Below, piece after piece: positions 23,401-35,400 of a stretch of 64,000 bases of DNA; position 1 is the stretch's first letter; each line of letters opens with the position of its first letter. Under the pieces are notes generated by a model. It was not told the DNA's origin, made no database searches, and saw nothing but the letters and a program-made list of their open reading frames with translations. The position numbers were made by a program, and so were the translations under genes. The DNA is from Amoebophrya sp. A120 (lineage: Eukaryota; Sar; Dinophyceae; Syndiniales; Amoebophryaceae), in the NCBI GenBank assembly GCA_905178155.1, contig CAJINV010000002.1:9742931-9806930 (forward strand). Direction: 5' to 3'.

Positions 23401-26400
23401 ATGTGCGCTATGAGACGAGGTGTTCTCCTCACACTCGCTTCACGAAGGCGACACCCGGCCTCCACGAGCGAGATTTTTGGAGCGCGTGCACGCGTTTTGG
23501 CGATGCTTCTTGTAAGCAGCGTACTACTTCAACTACCGCCGTCCTGGATCGCGAACGCGACAGACGGCACAGAAAACACGGCATCGACCAAACCAAATCG
23601 AGATCCTGATCCGTTCGACCTCCCTCGGGAAACAGGTCCGTTTCGAAAGGCCCTGCACACCTTTGCACCCGAACCCGGCGGGTATGCGTATGATGACCTG
23701 CATGCTGCAGACACGCAGGCGAGAACGGTGCAGCGACCATCTCGCATTGCAGCCGCGCGGGGGGTTGAAGAGCACGAGCAGGTGACAACAGCGCAAATAA
23801 AGGTCGGGAGAAGGCACGCAGCAGCTGAAAATAGCGGTGCGGCTTAGGTTCCTTTGTACTAAGTGATGTTGCCGCCTAAGAAAGTATTGCTAGTATTTCC
23901 GCGCCTGGCGCAGGAACACTTTAGGAGAACAGTAGCTGTCTCCGTGTGCTACTGTTTGTTCTTCGATTTGTTCTATACTGCAAGTTGAACCACCCTCTGT
24001 CATTCCGTTTGAGGACACCAAACATTACCGAAAACAAAGCACAGCCTCGCCAACTGGCATGATGATATCAATTTACTGCTACGTTTCTATCACTCAGGCA
24101 CAGAGCAGATCACGTCGGAGGCGGTGGACAGGAGGAGCACATTGAACAGTGGCGCGCCTCCTTCCGTCCCCGCTGCTGCAACCACTGGAAGCGTCCAACC
24201 GGAAGATCCGCCCCGTGATAGGTCCTTGACAAATACGACAGCGAGCAAACCCACCGAGCACTGCAAGAAACTTCTTCAGTACAGCACCACTTGGGTCAAG
24301 TGCGACGTTTCGGACCGTTTGCCGCGAAAAGTTTTCGAAATGCTGCACAAGCTTTCCCCATCGGAGTGTAGCCAGATTGACTGGCTCGTGCGGGAGATGC
24401 TTTTACTCCTTTCTGAGGATGTCGCGGCGGCTCTGGATGCTGTGGATACCCGACTGCAGCCGTATTTTCCAAGCGGGAAAGAGCTAATCCTGTCCGGAGA
24501 CACTAGCGTCCTTTTCCTGATGGATTGTTTACGATCCCGTTTCTACGCTGCTGGAGTCGACGGAAGACACATAAGCAGAATCGGTATGCGGAGCAAGGTG
24601 TGTTTTTTCAGTGAAACCAGGCATGTGGACCCAATGCAGTTACTTGTCGCGAGGTTTGGCTTTGCTTGGGTTATAGGAAATTTGTTCGCGTGCTTTCCGC
24701 TGCCCGCCCCGACCAGAAGCTGGCTCGCCGTGGCTTGCCCCAAGCCCTTCGATTATGGGCGAGGCCCGCTCGGCCCGCGCTCTGCCCCTTTAAAATGGGC
24801 CCAGCCTTCTTTCGTCCGATCTGCATTGATCTCGAGCCCATTGGCGGGCCCACCAATCTCCCCGCCGCGCAGCTTCGACGAAACAAAGGTAGCGGCGCCC
24901 TGCGCACCTCGGACAAGCTGGCAGGCCAGCACCTTCTCGCGCTGGCTTGCCCCTCCGCCCGGCTGCCACCCACTCTTGGCCCCGCCCGTTTTTGGCATAG
25001 GTGGCGCCGCGATGGGTGGCTCGTCTCCTTTGGCCAGTTTTGTCGCGGCCAGCGCTTGGGCTTATCTTCCTGCCTTCGGCCGTGGGCCCGGCCCCGGCCC
25101 AAGCCTATTTTCCTGCGCGCGTGGCGCGCAGCTATTGCTCGTAGAATACCCCCGGCCCGACTTTTTTTCGGCCCGTGCTGAAGCCATCCGGACGACGTGC
25201 ACCTTCGTGGTTGCGAGCCATCCGGATGCCGGAAGCGGTCCCGTTTTGGCCGGCTCGCGTTCTTGGTTGTTTCGTCTCCCCGCCCCGGCTTTTTTTCGGC
25301 CCGTGGGTGCTGGAGCCATCCGGACGACGTGCACCTTGGTGGTTGCGAGCCATCCGGATGCCGGAAGCGGTCCCGTTTTGGCCGGCTCGCGTTCTTGGTT
25401 GCTTCGTCTCCCCGCCTCGGCTTTTTTTCGGCCCGTGCTGGAGCCATCCGGACGACGGGCACCTTTGTGGTTGTGAGCCATCCGGATGCCGGAAGCGGTC
25501 CCGTTTTGGCCGGTTCGCGTTCTTGGTTGTTTCGCCTCCCCGCCTCGGCTTTTTTTCGGCCCGTGTCTGTGCGTTGGAGCCATCCGGACGACGTGCACCC
25601 TCTTGGTTGCTAGCCATCCGGATGCCGGAACCGGTCCCGTTTTGGCCGGCCCGCGTTCTTGGTTGCTTCGTCTCCCCGCCTCGCCTTTTTTCCGGCCCGT
25701 GTTGGAGCCATCCGGACGACGCGCACCTTCGTGGTTGCGAGCCATCCGGATGCCGGAAGCGGCCCCGTTGGTTTTGGCCGGCTCGCGTTCTTGGCTGCTT
25801 CGTCTCCCCGCCTCGGTTTTTTGTCGGCCCGTGTTGGAGCCATCCGGACGACGTGCACCTTCGCGCTTGCGAGCCATCCGGATGCCGGAAGTGGCCCCGT
25901 TGGTTTTGGCCGGCTCGCGTTCTTGTTTGCTTCGTCTTCCCCGCCTCGGCTTTTTTTCGGCCCGTGTTGGAGCCATCCGGACGACGCCCACCTTCGTGGC
26001 TGCGAGCCATCCGGACGCCGAAAGCGGTACCGTTTTGGCCGGCTCGCGTTCTTGGCAGGTTGTTGCGTCTCCCCGCCTCTGCTTTTTTTCGGCCCGTGTT
26101 GGAGCCATCCGGACGACGCCCACCTTCGTGGTTGCGAGCCATCCGGACGCCGGAAGCGGTCCCGTTTTGGCCGGCTCGCGTTCTTGGTTGTTTCGCCTCC
26201 CCGCCTCGGCTTTTTTTCGGCCCCTGCTGGAGCCATCCGGACGACGCTCACCTTCGTGGTTGCGAGCCATCCGGACGCCGGAAGCGGTCCCGTTTTGGCC
26301 GGCTCGCGTTCTTGGTTGCTTCGCCTCCCCGCCTCGGCTTTTTTTCGGCCCGTGTTGGAGCCATCCGGACGACGCTCACCTTCGTGGTTGCGAGCCATCC

Positions 26401-29400
26401 GGACGCCGGAAGCGGTCCCGTTTTGGCCGGCTCGCGTTCTTGGTTGTTTCGCCTCCCCGCCTCGGCTTTTTTTCGGCCCGTGTTGGAGCCATCCGGACGA
26501 CGCTCACCTTCGTGGTTGCGAGCCATCCGGACGCCGGAAGCGGTCCCGTTTTGGCCGGCTCGCGTTCTTGGTTGTTTCGCCTCCCCGCCTCGGCTTTTTT
26601 TCGGCCCGTGTTGGAGCCATCCGGACGACGCTCACCTTCGTGGTTGCGAGCCATCCGGACGCCGGAAGCGGTCCCGTTTTGGCCGGCTCGCGTTCTTGGT
26701 TGTTTCGCCTCCCCGCCTCGGCTTTTTTTCGGCCCGTGTTGGAGCCATCCGGACGACGCTCACCTTCGTGGTTGCGAGCCATCCGGACGCCGGAAGCGGT
26801 CCCGTTTTGGCCGGCTCGCGTTCTTGGTTGTTTCGCCTCCCCGCCTCGGCTTTTTTTCGGCCCGTGTTGGAGCCATCCGGACGACGCTCACCTTCGTGGT
26901 TGCGAGCCATCCGGACGCCGGAAGCGGTCCCGTTTTGGCCGGCTCGCGTTCTTGGTTGTTTCGCCTCCCCGCCTCGGCTTTTTTTCGGCCCGTGTTGGAG
27001 CCATCCGGACGACGCTCACCTTCGTGGTTGCGAGCCATCCGGACGCCGGAAGCGGTCCCGTTTTGGCCGGCTCGCGTTCTTGGTTGTTTCGCCTCCCCGC
27101 CTCGGCTTTTTTTCGGCCCGTGTTGGAGCCATCCGGACGACGCTCACCTTCGTGGTTGCGAGCCATCCGGACGCCGGAAGCGGTCCCGTTTTGGCCGGCT
27201 CGCGTTCTTGGTTGTTTCGCCTCCCCGCCTCGGCTTTTTTTCGGCCCGTGTTGGAGCCATCCGGACGACGCTCACCTTCGTGGTTGCGAGCCATCCGGAC
27301 GCCGGAAGCGGTCCCGTTTTGGCCGGCTCGCGTTCTTGGTTGTTTCGTCTCCCCGCCTCGGCTTTTTTTCGGCCCGTGTTGGAGCCATCCGGACGACGCT
27401 CGCTCACCCGGCGCCGCGCCTTGCGGCGGCGGCCCTATTTAAAGCCTAAAAAAATTATGGCCTTCGCCCTTTCCGGCACAGGCTTTCGCTTCTGGCTTCG
27501 CCCCGTTTTATTCTTCGTGAGTCTCTGTTGCATTGCGGCCGCCCACCTGGCGCACTTCCGGAATTGGGAGAAAGCTGGCGGGGTGTCACCCTTGTGCGCG
27601 AGACCTTTGCTGCGCTCTAATTAGCGGCCGCGTCCAAGCTCTTATTTTCTTGGCCCGTTTTTGTGTCTTGCTTTTTGGTCTTACTTTTTGGTCTTACTTT
27701 TCGGTCTTACTTTTTGGTCTTATTTTTTGGTCTTATTTTTTGTTCTTACTTTTGTGTCTTACTTTTAAGTCTTATTTTTTTCTTTTATTTTTTTCGCCTA
27801 AAATAACTCTTACTTTTTCTCTTATTTCCCCAACTATTGCGCGCGCGGCCACGGGCCGGGGGGTCTTATTTTTTTTTTTATTTTTTCTCTTATTTTTTTG
27901 CGCACTGAAATCGCACACGAAATCGCAAAAAAGGCGCCCGCCAACTTTCGGGCCGTGAAAATAAGCCCGCCGATAGTGGGCGGAATAGGCGGCCTCAAGG
28001 ACCCGCGGCCCGGCTCCTTGGCGCCGTCTTATTTTTCCCCGACTCTTAACATCACGAGGCCCGGGCGAAGGATGGCGCGTTCGCGTGGACCACGCCCCGG
28101 AACACCGCCCTGGCCCTGGGCACGCAGGGCGTGTTGCCTTTTCCCCCTTCAAGGCGGCCGCGGATTTCGCTAATTGTGTCCGGTGCCGCGCCCGCCTCTT
28201 TGTCCGGGGCGGGCGTGCCTGCCCGCTTGGCCTTTGCCGGAAAGCGGCCGTCGTTCTGCTTCGATGCCGACCCCCGGGCGGGTAGGCGCGCCATGTGGCC
28301 AACTTTGTGGCCGCTCTCGCCATGTGATGATCCGGCTGCTTGGGTCCCGGCTTTTGGCGCGGCCCGTAAAATTTTTAGGCGTTTTTTAGCAAAAGCCCCG
28401 CAGGGCGCGGCTCCGGGTGAGCTCGCCTTCGTGGCTGCGAGCCATCCGGACGCCGGAAGCGGTCCCGTTTTGGCCGGCTCGCGTTCTTGGTTGTTTCGCC
28501 TCCCCGCCTCGGCTTTTTTTCGGCCCGTGTTGGAGCCATCCGGACGACGCTCACCTTCGTGGTTGCGAGCCATCCGGACGCCGGAAGCGGTCCCGTTTTG
28601 GCCGGCTCGCGTTCTTGGTTGTTTCGCCTCCCCGCCTCGGCTTTTTTTCGGCCCGTCTTGGAGCCGTCCGAACGACGTGCGCCCTCGTGGTTGCGAGCTA
28701 CCCGGATGCCGGAAGCGGTCCCGTTTTGGCCGGCTCGCGTTTTTGGTTGTTTCGTCTCCCCGCCTCGGCTTTTTTTCGGCCCGTGTTCGTTGGAGCCATC
28801 CGGACGAAGTGCGCCTTCCTGGTTGCTGGCCATCCGGACGCCGCAAGCGGTCCCGTTTTGGCCGGCTCGCGTTCTTGGCTGCTTCGCCTCCCCGCCTCCG
28901 CTTTTCTTCGGCCCGTGTTGGAGCCACCCGGACGGCGCGCACCTTCGTGGTTGCGAGCCATCCGGATGCCGGAGGCGGTCCCGTTTTGGCCGGCTCGCGT
29001 CCTTGGTTGTTTCGCCTCCACGCCTCGGGTTTTTTTCGGCGGGCCCGTGTTGGAGCCATCCGGACGACGTGCACCGTCGTGGTTGCGAGCCATCCGGATG
29101 CCGGAGGCGGTCCCGCTTATTTTGGCCGGCTCGCGTTCTTGGTTGTGTCGCCTCCCCGCCTCGGCTTTATTTTTTTCGGCCCGCGGCGTGCTGCCAGGGA
29201 GACAAGGGGCCACATTGGCGACGCCATCTGGCGACTTCTGTTGGCCGGCCCCGCCAAACCCTCCCGCCCCCCGACAGCGCAAACCGATCCGCGTGTGTGG
29301 TGCGCGCGCCGCGCCTTTGGGGGCTTCCTTGGCTCCGCTTGGGGCGGGGCCGTCCGTCTTTTGCGCCCGAGCGGATCGCTTGTGTCGCGCAGAATTTGCG

Positions 29401-32400
29401 CGTGCCAGCAGGAACAGTGCCCCCCCCCGAGGAAGCAAACAACTTGCTTCCCGGCGAAGCAGCTGGCTCCTCGCCGGAGCGGGCGCGCCCGATCAGCGCG
29501 AGGCGGACGGGGGAGGCATCGCAAAGCGCAAGCGCCTTGATGTACAAAGTGCCCGCCCTTTTTTCGCAGCTCGTTCCGCCATTTCTTTGGCTTCGATATC
29601 GCACACCTACGAGAAGGCGGGTCGCGAACGGGAGGAGCTCTACGGCAAAAAGCCAACCATAAGCTTTGCGGAGGAGGACGTAGACGCGAGCAGTGGGGAC
29701 GAGGGACATCTGCCGAACAATATACGCTCGGGACACCTTGGCACCCCCGTGGTTTTAGACCCCTCGTCGCCCGCCTCAGGAATGAGTACGGAAGACATAC
29801 CGAACAGAAAGGCGAAGAGCAAAGAAAGCTTCCAGATCGAATACCATGGTGACACCACCGCGAAGGAAACGCTTGAGTATTATTTGGACAAGACTCTGGA
29901 AGAGAAGGAAGCCAAAAACCTACCCAGAATCACCGTCGAGCAGTGCCAGAATTGCCAGGTTCTGGAGGACCGGAAGGCGGGGCTGCAGCTGAAGGCTGCG
30001 ATTGTCTATGTGGTGCTGAATTTGAATAACAACGGACCGATCATACTGAAGGACTTGCTTCTCGCGCTCCACTGTGCTGACAAGCACTTGAAGTTTCCAG
30101 ATAGTTACGACATCCTCGTCCTGTATCACGGCTTCAAAAGGTAGGAAAGCGATAAGATAATGAGACCAGATCACTTCCGCACGAACAGGCTGCATCACAT
30201 TGAAACCTTGAGCAAGTACAGTTTTCACCAGAGCGATAAGTAGCAATAGCCGGGCGGCCCTCGGTTGAATCTCGCATGGTTCGCTGCTGCACCCCGCCAA
30301 GACACGTAGAACAAAGCTGCGTGCGACTGGAGCAAGACGCCTGGGCCTGCATGGTTCGTCGATGCATGAGCGTGCTCAATATATAGCATAATTTTTTACA
30401 CAGAAAGCTTCACAAGCGTCAGCAGCTCGAACTCCATCAGGTGGTGGAGATCGCACAGGGAAGATCTTCACGACGACAGAACATATAATGCGCGAACGGA
30501 CGCTGAAGTGAGTCTTTTCCTAGAAATTTCATACCAGGAACCGGGATCAGTCGGAGCTCGACCTCCCGATCGAGCTGCGCTGGCTGAGCGACAACGCGCC
30601 GGTTCGGATTCAGCGAAAGATGCAGTTCGTCCAGCTCCCCGATGACCAGGTGCTGGATATCGTAAAGAAAAATCCCCCCTCCCCATATTGAAAACGTATC
30701 CGGCTGAAAATTTGTGATATCCGGCTGAAAATTTGTGAAGAAGCTAAAAAAATAGCAAAAAGCAGTACACGCAAGCAATCGGCTCTAGGCAGTTTTATAT
30801 CGCCACAGGCCTGGCGACAACGGCAGCATTTACCCCACTGGGTCCTTGCGCGGTTGTTTTCTTTTTATTCTTGCAGTTGGCCCAGCGGACGACAGGACAG
30901 GTTGACTTGAAACGGTGAGCATGCACCCACGGCGCGTTTCTTGTGGACCACGGCCTGTCCTGTGTGAGCACCTTCCAGCGACTACCCGGCGTTTGATATT
31001 ACCACTGGTCTGGTAATCCGGACTCGGTCTTGGAAGGACCCCGTGTGGCGGTAGTCCTTGCTTTGCCGCTGTTTCCTTAGGTTCGTTTTCGTAGTCGTAT
31101 CGTTCGTAGTACTACGTCTCTGTCAGCCTATTCCCTGCTCCCTCCTCTCCATGCTATACTAATTCTAATCTAATTTTAAGTTAAGCCTATCTTGCTATGC
31201 CCCGTAAGTTTGTTTCTTTTTTCTGTCTTTTTTACTGGGTCGCTGTGACGCCGTGCCTGCATGCACCACCAGAAGTGCGACGAGGTGCCAATCGTGTTTC
31301 CACATGTGCCATCAGAAGTGCATCGAATCACGAGGGTAGTGAGTGAATGTATTATTTTTTGATTAGCAGCATGCCTTTCTGCTCGTCGAGAACACCATGA
31401 TAGTTGCCATGTCGCACAAAATTACTTGATGCAGTCACTTTGGCCCCGACATGGAAGCTGTCATGCTTCTGATGCATGCTAACGGTCCATACCCATCGCG
31501 CTTCTATGTGTGCTTGTTTTTCACTTCCATAAATCTATCTTGAAACAGAAACAAGATGAAGCTGCACTTTTCGCAAAAGCAGGCGCAGCAGTTGAAGCAT
31601 TACGAGGAGCACGGCCGATATGCGTACCACATCGAGCGGGCTTGTGGTGCAGTTCTACTTCTCCAACTAGCTTCCACAAGATACACCAAGACTACGAGCG
31701 GAGCACTCTAGAAACAACTACAAACCGAAACCGAAATACCTTCTGCACGGCGTTGACCAGTGCAGCACTATCCCTTGGCGGCGTGGTTTCCAGATGCTGT
31801 TCCGCTTCGGTCAAACTAGTGCACACTGATGCTGTCCTGCATTCACATTTCTTCCATTCCGGGCGTGCGAGTACAGATTCCTCATCGCATCACGTGTAAT
31901 GCGATTTGTATGTCGTGAATCTGCGTGCTCTGCTACATGCACTCCGGGTCCAGATGGATTTGTCATGCGGGACGCATAATATGTCGCCGCACTTCGTACG
32001 TGGAACGTCGTATGCAAGCGGTCACATGATGACGCGTTTTTGTTGATCGTCGGTAGTGCTCTTTTTTCGTTGACGCTAGCAAGAAGTAAGAACTCGCTCT
32101 CGCGTCTGACTTGCAACGTGTTTCTGTATTTTTTAAATATTTTTATTCGTCACAATTCGAAAAAAGAACTTCGTATGCAACTACTACATGATGATGCGTT
32201 TGCTGCCTTATGCTGTGCTCCTCTTCTTTGGCGATAGCAAGGCAATAAGATTTCATTCTCATGTCTGATTGGCAATATGCTCGTCATCTTGTCAGTATTT
32301 TTAAGCGTGAAAGCATGATATTTGTAAGCTCATTGGCCGTTGTGCCATCGGGACTTCCTGCCCGTAGACCACCAATGTCATGCGGGCACGCAAGCCTAGT

Positions 32401-35400
32401 TTTGCTTGATCATATGCATGCGGCGCCGACCTCTTGCGGAAAAGCACATAAAGAAGCCACGACGCCAGGATATTTGTGTTGCCTGGTCTCCCCGGACCAG
32501 CACGGATGACACCCTCCCGCGAGACGGCGACACAGCTGCTCGGGTGTGGAAGCCAGGACGTAGAAGTACGAGAACTACGACTGTCGTTGCGGGTCAGGGG
32601 GGACAAATGGACTTTCGAGCGGTGCAAAGATTTTCCACCTGCAAAGAACATCGGTTTCTGCCTGTGCACTTCTCCGTCTTGGGTTTCTCTTCGGATGACC
32701 AAACACTTGTACTCCGTCTTCGGCATTCCCTCCCCCCTTCCGTCGCTGATGCTTTTCCCCATCCCGTTTATGAAGCTCTGCTTCACATGCGCGACACGGA
32801 CATGCAGTCTTCCCCTCCACATGCTTGCTGACCGCCACGGGAAAGCCAAAAAATTATTGCATGCACATCGGAGATTAGTTTTACAATGGGGCTATTAGAA
32901 ATAATTAGAAATAGAATTTTATCGGTTTACGTAACCAGGGGCGGCTTGTCGTCTGCGGCAGATGATGACAGCGTGCACATTCCTACAAATACATGGCTAC
33001 CGGGCTGCTTCCCGGTTGGTCTAGTATCACCTGACTCATTGGCGCTGATTTGCTAAACGCCTTGCCGCGACCCTGCCCGCTCGGGGGATAGTTATCTCTA
33101 GACAGTGCACCACCTGCGGTTGCACTCGGCGTTCGAGTCTAGTTAAAAACCTACCATGCGTAAATCTTTCATTTTGCGTGGGCTCCTGGTGGCTGCTTCC
33201 ACCGTCGGGGAGTATAATCTTACTAAACATAAGTCATTGGCCACTGGGTCGCTGTGACGCCGTGCCTGCATGCACCATCAGAAGTGCAACGAGGTACCAA
33301 TCGCGTTTCTGCATGCACCATTAGAAGTGCATTGAGGTGCGAGGGTCGTGAGTGAGTGAATGAATCTTGAATGAGCTTAGCATTCACATTTCGCACCCCG
33401 GCTCATTCATGAGGTTTTACGCCCCCGGCCCTTCGGCTTCGCGGCTGAGGGGTTGGGTTTCGTTGTGACGGAAAGTATAGTCTTTGCACAGCAACGTGAA
33501 TCCGATTTACTTGCTGCTGCTGTGTATGTTTTGTATGACATGCTACCAAGTATGTCTTTGCCTTTCGTGAAAATGTGTGATGATTTTTATGGTTGCCTGC
33601 GCTTCGTTGCTACTGCACTTCCTTCGTTAGTACCTGTTTCCTCGTATGGAGCTAGATCGCAAATTCGTACGCTCCTCATTCCGAAAAGTCCGATCTTCCC
33701 TGCCTTCCCCTCATGCCCACGTAGATGTAGGTCGCTACCCTTTTACTTCCTCTCTGCCGTGTAGTTTTGTCTTCTTATTTGTTTCATCCTTGTACTAGCG
33801 CTAGTTCGCGGAACCCGCTTCCTCGCAGGGGCAGCTGTTTTTTTTTCCGCCTTGCCAGCGGGTTTGTTTGGGGGGATACGACAGTATCGGCGTCGGGGGA
33901 AATCGCCGATGGGATACGACCGCAGTGTGACAAGCCAGGCGGGGAAAATAGTGAAGCTTCGGGTCTCGCAGCTCCACTTCTCCGTCTTACTTCCGTCTTC
34001 GTCCAGCATCCTCTTCTTTCTTCTTCCGCCTTTTTCCGTCGGGGTTCGTCTTTGCATGACATCGAGGGTCTAAGGGCATAATGACTTAACTTTATTGGTT
34101 TACGTAACCGGGGGCGGTGTGTCGTCTGCGGCGGATGATGACAGTGCACGCATTTCAAGAACTCCATGGCTTTTGGGGCTGCTTCCCCCTTAGGTCTAGT
34201 ATCACCTGACTCAAGGCACTGATCCGCTAAACGTACACCGTAAGCCTCGCCCGCTCGGGGATAGCGTATCTCTAGACAGTGCTCTTGCTGCGGAGTGCTC
34301 GGCGATTCGCGCCGTACTTAATTCTACTGCGCGTAAGTCTTTCACTTTGCGTGGACTCTTGGTGGCTGCTACCACCGCGGGAGAGTATAAAGATGTAAAA
34401 CATGAGCCATTAGCCACTGGGCTGCGGTGGCGTAGTACCTGCACGCACCACCAGAAGTGCGTTGGTGCGACTTGCTTTTCTCTCGTGCACCATCAGAAGT
34501 GCACTGAATCGCGAGGGTATGATGATGATGAGTCTTTTATTGGTTTTAGTAGGGCATGACGCCACACGGGACGAACAGCCCATAGACCTCCGATGTGATG
34601 CGCATTTGTGACCTCAAATCCTGCCTGTCTTGCAAGAAGGCAAATCCAGAGAGCGCCCCGCATTTTGCAGGCGGTTTGTGATGCTGCTGGGCTTAGAGCA
34701 TACATGTTTGCTATGCTAGGCGCCTGCGTCCAAACCTCTCGACTGAGGCTTGACATATGCCTGCTGTCCTCTACTGCAAGACAGACCTGATTTGTGTACG
34801 CAAATCCAGCATCAGAAGCTTCCTTCTGATATGGGGAGGGGGGATTTTTCTCTTCGATGCTGGAGGGTGACGGCGTGAACGGGAAGTATGGATGCCGATG
34901 CCCCGCCTGGGCGCCCCGCTGTTGGGACGTGAATTGGATGCGCGCGACGCGGATCTTCACCGACCACATGTTCGATTACCTCCCCGCAGACAAGTACGAG
35001 TTCTTCATGCGCTTGGATTCCGACTTTTTCTTCATCAACACGCCGGAATTCGATGCCGTCAAGATGCTACACGAGCTAACGCAGGAAAGAGCCAGCACGA
35101 CTTATATCGCCAGGAATTTATTTTGTGACGCAGATGTAAGTATAGAAAATTGGTGATTCATTCGGTATCCTTCTGCATTAGTCCTTCAATGATGTAGATG
35201 TAATTGGTTTACTCACGCATGATCCCAAGAACTTAGCAGTGGTGTCGGCAGCTTTCCAGAGCATACACAAATAACTGCGCATTTGCTTACCACCGCCTGT
35301 CTATCGAAGCACCGGGTTGTTTATCCGATCGAGACCGAGACGTGTTTTTCTACATTTCTCTTTCAGGGAGGTTTGTCATGCTTCCGTGCACGGGTAATGT

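Larger units (their letters stand above)
30658..34857. mobile_element. Composite introner, family II ends, 4.2 kb with nested repeats
   Basis: Left end TATCGTAAAGAAAAATCCCC plus CCTCCCCATATTG, and right end TCTGATATGGGGAGGGGGG then ATTTTTCTCTTCGA, are family II TIRs. The flanking duplication is tgctgga (30651-30657, 34858-34864). Family II interior text (gatttgtgtacgcaaatcc) survives next to the right end. Excision with one TSD gives DDQVLEGDGVNGKYG in frame. About 3.8 kb of other sequence sits between the two family II halves. Confidence 0.8.

Noticed and set aside
24124-25476. Protein continuing from the 24.1-kb exon into the satellite
   Set aside because: The text after about 24600 becomes low-complexity repeat; a GT at 24584 and an AG at 29569 match in phase and link it to conserved downstream exons instead.
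25175-27624. Very long plus-strand ORFs (up to 755 codons) rich in Arg, Pro and Ser
   Set aside because: They are three frames of the same 128-bp repeat, which has no stops in these frames; the minus-strand repeats of 92 codons every 128 bases are the same artefact. The flanking exons join across them by a phase-matched GT-AG intron.
25150-29190. CRISPR-like array
   Set aside because: The units are 128-bp contiguous tandem repeats without unique spacers, in a eukaryotic intron.
32301-32898. Possible transposase or captured gene inside the composite introner
   Set aside because: Overlapping ORFs of 140-180 codons on both strands lack catalytic motifs or recognised domains.
32917-33364. tRNA-derived SINE with A and B boxes
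   Set aside because: Words resembling an A box (tggtctagtatc) and a B box (gttcgagtc) occur, but they are over 100 bases apart and the B-like word is not kept in the second copy.
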